Shown piece by piece: positions 54,935 to 63,242 of a DNA stretch of 64,000 bases. Origin of the DNA: Vibrio astriarenae. GTDB taxonomy: Bacteria > Pseudomonadota > Gammaproteobacteria > Enterobacterales > Vibrionaceae. Within the stretch, counting starts at the first letter, position 1. Every line of letters begins with the position of its first letter. The notes under the pieces were generated by a model, which ran no database searches, was not told the DNA's origin, and worked only from the letters and a program-made list of their open reading frames with translations. Where the stretch lies: positions 806,001 through 870,000 of the forward strand of contig NZ_CP047476.1 in the NCBI RefSeq assembly GCF_010587385.1. The letters run 5' to 3'. The position numbers were made by a program, and so were the translations under genes.

Positions 54935-55810
54935 ATGAACAAAAAATACACTCTCCCCTTTCTGCTCGCTTTAAGCGTATCGGCGTACGCTGATGCCAAT
55001 GAAGAAAATACCGCAAAACAAGAGACCGTTGATATCTCACAATTCTATCAACAAGATGGCACTGACCCTACTTGGTCACAAGTATTGAGTACCGATGCTC
55101 TAAAACCCCTACAAACCTTTACGTCGCAGGGTGTTGATGGTTCTCGCATTACGATCAATCGTGAGAAAGTAGAAACCGGCCCTTATGGGAACCGACCAAT
55201 CAACAGTGAAGAAAATCAATATCGAATTCATACCGTTGGCCACCCGTCGATCACACAAGACCAGTTTCATTTGTGGAGCCGCTGGTATCAAGAAGACGGT
55301 AATACACAAATCTTCCGCTTATTTAAAGATGAAGAAAATGTCAGTAACAAGCGAAAGCTGGCTGCTCGAGTTGAAGCGTTTAGCCCAGAAGCGCGTTGGT
55401 TACCTGAACCCGGAGTTTGGCACGAGTTTTCTGCGCGGTTTAATGTTCTAAAGTCTGCAGGTTGCTCTACAAAACCAGGGAAAGAGCATTACTGCTCGCT
55501 ATTCCAGGCGAAAGGTAATAACGTAGATCACTGGTCAGTGATGCTAAGAGTGCACGGTGATGGGAGTCTATGGTTCTACCCGCGAGGTGGTAAACACACT
55601 AAAATTCGTGACAACGTGATTGGTCAACCGTTTGATATGAAGGTTCGTGATAATGGTTTGGACTATGAAATGTATATTGACGGCGATTTAGTGGGGACGG
55701 GGCAATCTTTACGTACCGAAGAAATCGGCTTCAGATGGGGCATTTATGTTGGTGCAACAGAAGTTCTCGATGACATTTTAGTTCTCGTTACGGGCGTCGA
55801 CATGTCTTAG
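54935..55810 (+). CDS. Secreted jelly-roll protein, candidate polysaccharide lyase (PL28-like?)
   Basis: A 291-residue protein with a signal peptide (LPFLLALSVSAYADA). The rest looks like a beta jelly roll of the lyase/concanavalin type: RITINREKVETGPYGNRPIN, QYRIHTVGHPSIT, FHLWSRWYQED, PGVWHEFSARFNV, WSVMLRVHGDGSLWFYPRGG, PFDMKVRDNGLDYEMYIDG and FRWGIYVGATEV. Alternating strands ending in GIYVG occur in heparinase-I/PL20/PL28-type lyases. About 290 residues is also the size of PL28 ulvan lyases. I cannot confirm the family by eye. The ulvan context makes a third ulvan lyase the best guess. Confidence 0.6.
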   Translation: MNKKYTLPFLLALSVSAYADANEENTAKQETVDISQFYQQDGTDPTWSQVLSTDALKPLQTFTSQGVDGSRITINREKVETGPYGNRPINSEENQYRIHTVGHPSITQDQFHLWSRWYQEDGNTQIFRLFKDEENVSNKRKLAARVEAFSPEARWLPEPGVWHEFSARFNVLKSAGCSTKPGKEHYCSLFQAKGNNVDHWSVMLRVHGDGSLWFYPRGGKHTKIRDNVIGQPFDMKVRDNGLDYEMYIDGDLVGTGQSLRTEEIGFRWGIYVGATEVLDDILVLVTGVDMS

Positions 55811-56022
55811 ATTTTGCGCAATGACCTACTAGCTTGCTCGAGAGAATTGCATGATAAAAAGTGAACAGAGCAACTAATCGTCGTCAGTACAACAACCTCA
55901 GTAGTTACCTCTGTTCTCTTTCATTTTCTACTAAACTTACGACACCAAGTTGCATTCTATTACCTAAACAATACAATGTTTGAGCGTTAACTCACTTTTA
56001 CATGCTTAGACAAAGTCTACTG

Positions 56023-57492
56023 TTAATCATTTCTGTCAAAAACAGGTCTATCATTAAAGGACGGTGCATCTACAGGATATTGTTCATGAAGTTTATTGGT
56101 CATTTTTTCCTGTATTGATTCGTACTCTGCAATATCAATGACATTGCTTGTCGCGATGTCGGAATCTGCGTGCAAATACAGTTCTCTTGACAAAATTTCT
56201 TGTGTTTCTGACACCCTCCATTCAGAGTATCGCCATGTGCCATCGGTTACCGTTACACCCATCTTGGTGGTTGCTTCTTTGGCAAAGACACTATAAGCAA
56301 CATCTTTTACCTCTTCATTCGGATCATCAACTATGGGTAAAAGGCTAACGCCATCTAGGTTAGGCATGGGCAATCCTGCAGCATCAATAATAGTTGGGAA
56401 TATGTCGACATTTTCTACTATCGAGTTTGACTGCTCGCCTACTGCTGCACTCTTATGCTTAGTTTCTCGACTAATTATCAACGGAACTCTCGCATCTATT
56501 TCCATGTTACTATGCTTGTTCCACGCCCCATATTCCCCAAGCTTGTAGCCATGGTCACTCATTAATACAACGATAGTATTTTCTCTTAGCCCTAAGTCGT
56601 CTAAAGAGGTCATCACTCTACCCAATTGTGCATCCATGTAGCTTACTGTCGCATAATAGGCATGAATTAGTGTCTTGGTCAGTAAATCGTCGGTATAGCC
56701 TTCTTTGGGTATACCTCCATAACTTCTTAGTTCATTCCAATTTGTTAACGACAAGGCTGGCATATTGTCAGGCACTGCCCTTGATGGCACCACAAACTGT
56801 TCACGTTCATACAAATCCCAATATCTTTTCGGCGCATTGAAAGGAAGATGCGGTTTACTAAAACCGACAACCATCAAAAAAGGATCATCTTTTATTTCAT
56901 TCAGTGCACGCACGGCATCTCTAGCGACTTGACCATCTTTATAAAAATCATCATCAACATCACCCGCATCATAAGCAAATTTGTTGAGCTCTTTTTCAGG
57001 TTCTGAATAAAAATTAGGGAGTTTTTCTATATGAGTGCTCCACTGATCTACATCATCTGTCGAGTGGTGGAATACTTTGCCAATACTTATTGTTTTGTAA
57101 CCGTGCTCCCTAAATAACTGTGGCATCGAAATCACGTTTGGTTGATTTGGGCGCAGTCTCCCCTGCTGATTGATAGTGTAAAGACCTGTGGTTTCAGGCC
57201 TCAGACCAGTCAAGATACTTACTCGTGAAGGCCCGCATATTGCCTGTTGTGCATAGGCCTTGTTAAATTGCATCCCTTCCGCTGCCAATTTATCAATGTT
57301 TGGAGTTTGTACTTGATTATGACCATAGCTGCCGATATCAACTCGAAGATCATCAACTAAAAACACCAATACGTTTGTATGTAATTCTGATGCAGATGAT
57401 ATATTCGTTTGCAGACCAAGTGAAAGAGCAGCACATAGTAATAAACTACTACTTTTCCTCTTTGGTAAAACAGAACTATTTTTAATTTTCAT
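56023..57492 (-). CDS. Secreted type I sulfatase (iduronate-2-sulfatase-like)
   Basis: A 489-residue sulfatase with a Sec signal (SSSLLLCAALSLGLQTNISSAS). The metal-binding VDDLRVD (Asp47-Asp48) and Cys86 in QAICGPSRVSILTGLRP, the formylglycine precursor, are intact, as are ISIGKVFHHSTDD, FLMVVGFSKPHLPF and LMSDHGYKLGEYGAWNKHSN. The whole follows iduronate-2-sulfatase-type S1 enzymes. Ulvan contains iduronate, but known relatives in ulvan clusters also act on sulfated rhamnose, so the substrate is open. Downstream of the second kdgM on the same strand, mirroring the first kdgM-sulfatase pair. Confidence 0.9.
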   Translation of the reverse strand: MKIKNSSVLPKRKSSSLLLCAALSLGLQTNISSASELHTNVLVFLVDDLRVDIGSYGHNQVQTPNIDKLAAEGMQFNKAYAQQAICGPSRVSILTGLRPETTGLYTINQQGRLRPNQPNVISMPQLFREHGYKTISIGKVFHHSTDDVDQWSTHIEKLPNFYSEPEKELNKFAYDAGDVDDDFYKDGQVARDAVRALNEIKDDPFLMVVGFSKPHLPFNAPKRYWDLYEREQFVVPSRAVPDNMPALSLTNWNELRSYGGIPKEGYTDDLLTKTLIHAYYATVSYMDAQLGRVMTSLDDLGLRENTIVVLMSDHGYKLGEYGAWNKHSNMEIDARVPLIISRETKHKSAAVGEQSNSIVENVDIFPTIIDAAGLPMPNLDGVSLLPIVDDPNEEVKDVAYSVFAKEATTKMGVTVTDGTWRYSEWRVSETQEILSRELYLHADSDIATSNVIDIAEYESIQEKMTNKLHEQYPVDAPSFNDRPVFDRND

Positions 57493-57521
57493 TCTAAAAC
57501 CTTACAATTATATATGACCAC

Positions 57522-57559
57522 AAAAAAAGGCCGCCAATCATTTAAAATTAGCAGCCTTA
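57522..57559 (-). terminator. Terminator of kdgM copy 2
   Basis: A 12-bp stem with three G-T pairs followed by seven T residues on the minus transcript, between kdgM and the downstream sulfatase gene. Confidence 0.75.
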
Positions 57560-57582
57560 ATTAAGAAAAGTAAAATTACCCA

Positions 57583-58278
57583 CTAGAAGCTATACAGTAC
57601 TCCGACGCGCGTTCGTAATTGATACTCATCAGACTTCCAATGTACAGGTACAGCGGCAAGATTTACAAACGGAGTAAGCCCTCTTGCAACTCGATAGTAT
57701 GTACTGAACTCAAGCTCTTGCTTAAATTCTTTCCCATTATAATATCTCTGACCATCCAACCCCTTGTGATAGTCATATTTTACGCCAAGTCTTAGAGGCC
57801 CATCAGCATAGTTGATGCTTGCTTGATATTGACTCTTTTCGGTTGTTGAACCATTAGAGTTATCCTCTTGACGAACAAAAAACTCATGTTTGTATAAAAG
57901 TGTGGTAGAAAAACCAGCCCCAAGTTTGTAAGTCATAGCAAACATAGGTTTCCAACCAATGCCGCTACCCGTTGCCGTTGCTTGTAGCTGTGGGGTTAAT
58001 CTGATTGTGTCGTTTAGATCATAACGGTAGCCAAGCTGAGCTTCGGTACTAGAAAGTGCATAACGGTCCAATTTCTCTCCTTTATGAACAGCCTGGAGCC
58101 CCATGAACGTTTTACCTGTACTACCAGAAAGCTTTACCAAGGTAGCATTTGTATTATTCGGGTTGAACTGTTCAGCTTTAGGAAGATATTCCTGACGTAC
58201 CATTAGAGTTGTCGCTGACACAGAGGTACTTAACACTGCCGATGCGACCGCCAAAGTTAGTAGATTAGCTTTTTTCAT
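57583..58278 (-). CDS. KdgM-family oligouronate outer-membrane porin, copy 2
   Basis: A 231-residue KdgM-like protein. The signal peptide (LLTLAVASAVLSTSVSA) is followed by MVRQEYLPKAEQF, LGYRYDLNDTIRLTPQLQ, LLYKHEFFVRQED, LRLGVKYDYHKGLDGQRYYN and a C-terminal RTRVGVLYSF ending in Phe. It should form a 12-stranded channel for acidic oligosaccharides. The sequence is distant from copy 1 at 28541, suggesting different oligomer sizes or sulfation. A shared-motif site (58535-58549) lies about 260 bases upstream. Confidence 0.88.
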   Translation of the reverse strand: MKKANLLTLAVASAVLSTSVSATTLMVRQEYLPKAEQFNPNNTNATLVKLSGSTGKTFMGLQAVHKGEKLDRYALSSTEAQLGYRYDLNDTIRLTPQLQATATGSGIGWKPMFAMTYKLGAGFSTTLLYKHEFFVRQEDNSNGSTTEKSQYQASINYADGPLRLGVKYDYHKGLDGQRYYNGKEFKQELEFSTYYRVARGLTPFVNLAAVPVHWKSDEYQLRTRVGVLYSF

Positions 58279-58803
58279 CTCTCAAATCCTTTGTATTTTG
58301 TTATAAATTATTCAATATTAATATTTACAAGCATAATTAAAAATCAGAAATAGAAATCAATTAAACCGCATAACCATGAGACAATTAACCAATATTTCTT
58401 AACTTTTATGACCGTACACATAAAACATTAAAAATGTAATAACGACCAAGTTCAAAAGTGAACAATTAACTTGTATGAAATAATTATTACAACAATCTAA
58501 AATTTACTTAAGATAAATTTTAGATATACTAGACGACAATTTTTGCAAACTTATCAACAATAAAAAATCAAGCATAAATGCAGGAAAAAAACAGATCTCA
58601 GATCTCACAAACGCACCTTTCTTCCTAAAGATCAAAAATTTGAGACATCTGTCTGTTTTAGTTGGGGTTGACAGCCAGAGTCATTTCAGCAGTTGTTTAA
58701 TAAGCAACGCTATCTTTTGCACTAGCCAAAGTCTTGTATATGAACTATTTCAAACCAACTGTTACTTTTTGTCGTCTCCGATCAACTAAAATGAGGTATT
58801 AAA
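58279..58803. promoter_or_regulatory. Upstream region of kdgM copy 2
   Basis: 525 AT-rich bases without a gene. It holds GACAATTTTTGCAAA (58535-58549), a variant of the shared promoter motif, and presumably the kdgM promoter. Confidence 0.5.
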
Positions 58804-60471
58804 TCAACCTTTAGGACCATCGTAGTCATATGAAAAGAAATGTATATCGATATACCCTTTACTCTCGACTTCATTCCATGTAAAAAAACCTAGCCTATCT
58901 CCAGTCCAATTCCCAAATTCAATTTTAAACTTAGGGCCAAAGTACTGATATATTTCTCCATCAAAACTATATTCAAAAAAAGCACAGTTACCATTATTTG
59001 TTGTTTTAACATAGAGACTATCAGACTCAACTATTGGGCCTATGATCTCTTCAGCCTGTGCATTCATATAGAACAGTCTTTTGTTACTATCTGAACAAAA
59101 TTTGACGCCCAATAAATTGAATACCCCTCCGAAGCGAGCAAGCCCCCCGACCTGACCTGGTTCCATTCCTTCAACATTGATTTTTGCAACCGCTACACCA
59201 TGAGAATCTCCCATAATTCTCTGGCTAACGGTATTACACGCACGCCAAAAATCAGAACAAGACCCATCACTGTTGGTCCATTGATTCGTTTTAGGACCAT
59301 ACCCTTCTGTACTAGGCACTAACTTGCTTGCCTTAAGTCGAAGAGAACCCGGTTTTTCTGTCAGTGACCAGTGTGAGTCTCTTGGGTTATGATTCCACTC
59401 CCACTGCAGACCAAGCGTTTCTGAATTAAAGTCATCATCGCTTAAAGGAGCTTGGATAGGGAAACCATTAATAGGTTTACGGAAACGTTTAACCGGCTCG
59501 CCGATTCCATCACCATTTTCATCAATACCAATGATTGGCCAATCATCGATCCATTCAACCGGCTCCAAGCACTGAACTCGGCCTTGAAACGGATCAACGT
59601 CATTTTGAACCAATTGGTGCATATACCACCATGACTTGTCTGGCGCTTGCAGTAATGCCCCTTGGCTCGCACTTCTGTGACCAAAGTGGCTTCCTTTCTG
59701 CATCACAACTTTTTTCTCGTAAGGACCATAGATACTTTCAGATGATCTCAGCACTACTTGTTTGCGGTCGTTTTTCTTGTTGATTTTTCCAAGGCCTGTC
59801 GAGCTGTCTCCAATCGTCCATTCAGCCAAAAATACATACCAGTATCCATTAAACTTATAGATTTTGGCTGCCTCCGCGCCGATTCCAGAATACACCTCCT
59901 GACCATCGTCAATAATGGATAATCCATCCCAACTCATCTCATAAATCACGTTAGTATTTACTGGTGATGGTTCATCAGCATGCTCAGCTTTTACACCAGC
60001 GTTAACGATGATGTATGCCTTACCCGATTCTTTATCCCAATAGACGGCAGGGTCATCCATAACGTAGGAAGTGTCTAACATAATCTTAGGCTCACTCCAT
60101 GGGCCCGCAATATCCTTCGCCGTAGTCACCATCAATCCATGGTTATAATCTATTTGATAGATGTACCATGTCCCATCGTTGTAGGCTAAATCGCCCGCCC
60201 AGACACCAAAAGAGTAGCCATTCATTCGGTCCCAGTTATATTCAGGAGCCCATGTTAATCGATTAAATCCGAACCCAACATTTGTCCAATTGACCATGTC
60301 TTTCGATGACAAGATAGGCATGCCCGGTGCCATGTGTTGCTTTGACGTAATCATGTAGTAGGTATCACCTACTTGTTCAATATCTGAATCAGGATAGTCG
60401 GCATTTAAAACCGGATTAATATAAGTGCCATCGCCTTGATCGCCCCAACTTCCAACGTTACTTTTTAACAT
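58804..60471 (-). CDS. Cytoplasmic GH43-like glycosidase with C-terminal jelly-roll domain, copy 2
   Basis: About 555 residues, no signal peptide, closely paralogous to 29263-30981: GSWGDQGDGTYINPVLNADYPDSD (base Asp), VMDDPAVYWDKES, GIGAEAAKIYKF (acid Glu), FGHRSASQGALLQAPDKSWWYMHQL and a C-terminal domain from SDDDFNSETLGLQWEWNHNP. It probably removes xylose or another neutral sugar from imported ulvan oligomers. I prefer ATG 60471 (GGAA six bases before); ATG 60483 is also possible. It follows the GH78 rhamnosidase by about 20 bases and is cotranscribed with it. Confidence 0.85.
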   Translation of the reverse strand: MLKSNVGSWGDQGDGTYINPVLNADYPDSDIEQVGDTYYMITSKQHMAPGMPILSSKDMVNWTNVGFGFNRLTWAPEYNWDRMNGYSFGVWAGDLAYNDGTWYIYQIDYNHGLMVTTAKDIAGPWSEPKIMLDTSYVMDDPAVYWDKESGKAYIIVNAGVKAEHADEPSPVNTNVIYEMSWDGLSIIDDGQEVYSGIGAEAAKIYKFNGYWYVFLAEWTIGDSSTGLGKINKKNDRKQVVLRSSESIYGPYEKKVVMQKGSHFGHRSASQGALLQAPDKSWWYMHQLVQNDVDPFQGRVQCLEPVEWIDDWPIIGIDENGDGIGEPVKRFRKPINGFPIQAPLSDDDFNSETLGLQWEWNHNPRDSHWSLTEKPGSLRLKASKLVPSTEGYGPKTNQWTNSDGSCSDFWRACNTVSQRIMGDSHGVAVAKINVEGMEPGQVGGLARFGGVFNLLGVKFCSDSNKRLFYMNAQAEEIIGPIVESDSLYVKTTNNGNCAFFEYSFDGEIYQYFGPKFKIEFGNWTGDRLGFFTWNEVESKGYIDIHFFSYDYDGPKG

Positions 60472-60492
60472 ACTTATTTCCATAAAATTTTC

Positions 60493-63162
60493 TTAAATAC
60501 AAGCGACTTCTTTAGCCGTCGCCATCACTTCAATTTTGTAATGACCTGAGCCTAATCGAATTTCGGCGCGGTCATTAATAGTTTCACCATCGACTGTCGT
60601 AATCGTGTAGCCTTCTACTTTGACAATGGCAGACGAGTTAAATGGAACTTCAATTTCGAGAAGGTAATTATGTGCATCTTGCTTCTTCCAAGATGACTTA
60701 ATGTCACCATAAGCTGTACTATAGCTACCTGATGCGTTATTCAATTTTTTAGTTAATCTCGGACTGATACAAAAAGTCTGGAAACCTGCTGTTGACTCAA
60801 TCGGCTTGATCCCGAGAATATTACTGTATAGCCACTGCCCTACCGCACCATAGGCATAGTGGTTAAATGAATTCATACCTGGATCTCTCAGTACGCCGTC
60901 AGATTGAATACCATCCCAGTGTTCCCAGATGGTCGTCGCCCCTAATTTGACTTGGTGTAACCATGATGGATAGGAATCTTTCAGGAGTAGACTGTATGCA
61001 GCTTCTGGATAACCATTGTCGCTCAGGGCATCACAGATATGTGGCGTTCCCAGGAAACCAGTATTCAAATGGCCATCATTTTTCTCAATCAACGATACAA
61101 GGCCAGAAGCAAGCATTGGTTTCTGCTCCGCTGAAACTAGATCAAAATACAGAGGCAGAATATGAGAAGTCTGAGTCTTAGGTACTCGCTCTCCGAACTC
61201 GCCAATGAACTCAGATACAAACTTTTCCTGTATCTTTGAATACAGTTGAGAGAAGTAAGCCTCTCCCTTTTCGTAACCTAAAATTCCTGCGATCTGTGCT
61301 AAAAGTTTTGTGGAATATGCAAAATAGGCCGTCCCTGTGAAACGTGTTGGTGTACCGCCAAAAAAACTACCTTTCTCAGCATCAAGTGCCAACCAGTCAC
61401 CAAACTGAATGCCGATATCAAACACATAATCTACTGATTGATTCTCAACAAAGTAGATGTAGTCACACATCGATTGATAGTTTTCTCTCAATACATCAGT
61501 GTCCCCATACATGAGATACATATGCCAAGGAATAATCACTATCGCATCGCCCCAACCCGCTGCGGAATGAGTGCTTTTTTTAAAGAAATGATGATCGTCG
61601 ACGCGGCCTGTTAGTGTATCTGGCACAACGAAAGGAATGCCTCCTTCCGGTAGTTGATCGCAGCGAACATCAACTAACCATTTAGAGAAAAAGCTCTTTG
61701 AGTCATAGAGGTAACAGGCTGTCTTTGAGAAGATTTGAGCATCACCAGTCCAACCTAATCGCTCATCACGTTGCGGGCAATCGGTCGGAATATCAACAAA
61801 GTTTCCACGCATTCCCCATCGAATATTCTCATGGAGTTTATTCAACAAAGAGTTAGAACATTCGAAATTTCCTGTCTGCTCCATCGCTGTGTGCAACACA
61901 GTTGCTTCGATATGATCAATCACTATGTCATCGCAGGACTTAGTGATTTTTGCATATCTAAAGCCCTGAAAAGTAAAGTGAGGAACATATCTATATTGCT
62001 TATTGGCACCAAGAATAAAGGTGTTTTTCTGGGCGGCGGTACGCAGGTTTTCTGTATGTACATTGCCATCTTGGTCAAGCACTTCAAAGTGCTCAATCGT
62101 TACTTTCTCACCTTCATTTCCGGAAATTTTTAGTTCAACAACACCAGAAATATTTTGCCCAAAATCAACGACTGTCTCTTGCTTAGGTGTTTTAAGAATT
62201 GATTTAGGTTTCAGTGTTTCTATGGCTTTTATACTAGCGCCAGTTTGTGGCTTGAGAGCGCGACTGTCGAAAGGCACAACCTGACAGTGTTTCCAATCAT
62301 GCTTACATAACGATTTATGATTCCAATCTAAGCTTTCCTTTCTAGCATCATAGATTTCACCATCATAGATACTAGAAAACACCACCGGAGAGGCTTTGTA
62401 TAGCCATGTGTCGTTACTCGCAATGACCTCTTCTTCGCCACTTTCATAACGCACCACAACCTGGCAAATAATGCCGGGCTTTTCAGCGTATAAGGCGCTA
62501 TCACCTAACCAACCTAAACGCCCGCAATACCAGCCAGCTCCAACATGCATGGTAATCACGTTCTGTTCTTTAATTTGCTCGGTAATGTCGGCAGATTGAT
62601 AAAGGTGATTTTCATTATAACTGGTGAAACCAGGCTTAAGCACCCCGTCTATCACCTCAGTGTCATTGAAGTACGCTTGATAAATTCCACCAGCTGTCGC
62701 ATGAACAGTGACTGATTTAACCTGATGAATTCGCTCGATGTTAAAACACTTTTTAATGTAAAAAGCTTGTTGTTCATACGGTGTATCGTCGTCACCACAG
62801 GTTATATATCGAGCTATCCACGGCTCATTGACGATACCTGTTAAGAAATTTGACGCCTTCCAATCTGTGACTCGGTTTTGGCTATTCCAACATCTAACAC
62901 GCACAAAATACGAAGTCGAACTTTTCAGAACAAGAGCGTCCGTTTTAACGTTAGCACTACAATCACTTTCAACCCTGCCTGAATCGAGTATCAGCTTTTT
63001 AAAACAGCTCGTTGTCGAGACTTGGTATTGATAAGCAACTTGGACATCATTGCGAGATGCGCTTCTCACTTTCCAAGTCAATTTAGGCATAGACTCGAGA
63101 CAATTTGTCTCTAATTGATTGTTGAGATAGAGCTTGTCTATATATAATTTGTCTTCTTTCAT
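60493..63162 (-). CDS. GH78 alpha-L-rhamnosidase
   Basis: An 889-residue GH78 protein without a signal peptide. N-terminal beta-sandwich domains (about 1-400; KLTWKVRS, AGWYCGRLGWLGDSALYAEKP, FGQNISGVVEL) precede an (alpha/alpha)6 barrel. The catalytic DCPQRDERLGWTGDAQ motif is near residues 465-480, and NSFNHYAYGAVGQWLY lies near 770. It releases terminal L-rhamnose, which would feed RhaMABD. A cytoplasmic site implies that desulfated oligomers are imported first. ATG 63162 is chosen over the longer frame, which adds a non-family segment; its ribosome site is weak. A terminator separates it from the upstream symporter. Confidence 0.93.
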   Translation of the reverse strand: MKEDKLYIDKLYLNNQLETNCLESMPKLTWKVRSASRNDVQVAYQYQVSTTSCFKKLILDSGRVESDCSANVKTDALVLKSSTSYFVRVRCWNSQNRVTDWKASNFLTGIVNEPWIARYITCGDDDTPYEQQAFYIKKCFNIERIHQVKSVTVHATAGGIYQAYFNDTEVIDGVLKPGFTSYNENHLYQSADITEQIKEQNVITMHVGAGWYCGRLGWLGDSALYAEKPGIICQVVVRYESGEEEVIASNDTWLYKASPVVFSSIYDGEIYDARKESLDWNHKSLCKHDWKHCQVVPFDSRALKPQTGASIKAIETLKPKSILKTPKQETVVDFGQNISGVVELKISGNEGEKVTIEHFEVLDQDGNVHTENLRTAAQKNTFILGANKQYRYVPHFTFQGFRYAKITKSCDDIVIDHIEATVLHTAMEQTGNFECSNSLLNKLHENIRWGMRGNFVDIPTDCPQRDERLGWTGDAQIFSKTACYLYDSKSFFSKWLVDVRCDQLPEGGIPFVVPDTLTGRVDDHHFFKKSTHSAAGWGDAIVIIPWHMYLMYGDTDVLRENYQSMCDYIYFVENQSVDYVFDIGIQFGDWLALDAEKGSFFGGTPTRFTGTAYFAYSTKLLAQIAGILGYEKGEAYFSQLYSKIQEKFVSEFIGEFGERVPKTQTSHILPLYFDLVSAEQKPMLASGLVSLIEKNDGHLNTGFLGTPHICDALSDNGYPEAAYSLLLKDSYPSWLHQVKLGATTIWEHWDGIQSDGVLRDPGMNSFNHYAYGAVGQWLYSNILGIKPIESTAGFQTFCISPRLTKKLNNASGSYSTAYGDIKSSWKKQDAHNYLLEIEVPFNSSAIVKVEGYTITTVDGETINDRAEIRLGSGHYKIEVMATAKEVACI

Positions 63163-63188
63163 GGATCTACTTTCAACATATTTGAATT

Positions 63189-63223
63189 GAAAAAAGCACA
63201 TACCCAGTCGTTCAGTATGTGCT
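63189..63223 (-). terminator. Terminator between SSS symporter and GH78 genes
   Basis: A 9-bp stem (AGCACATAC / GTATGTGCT) with an 11-base loop, followed by a run of T on the minus transcript. It lies just downstream of the symporter stop. Confidence 0.75.
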
Positions 63224-63242
63224 CACATTACAATGCCCCCAA

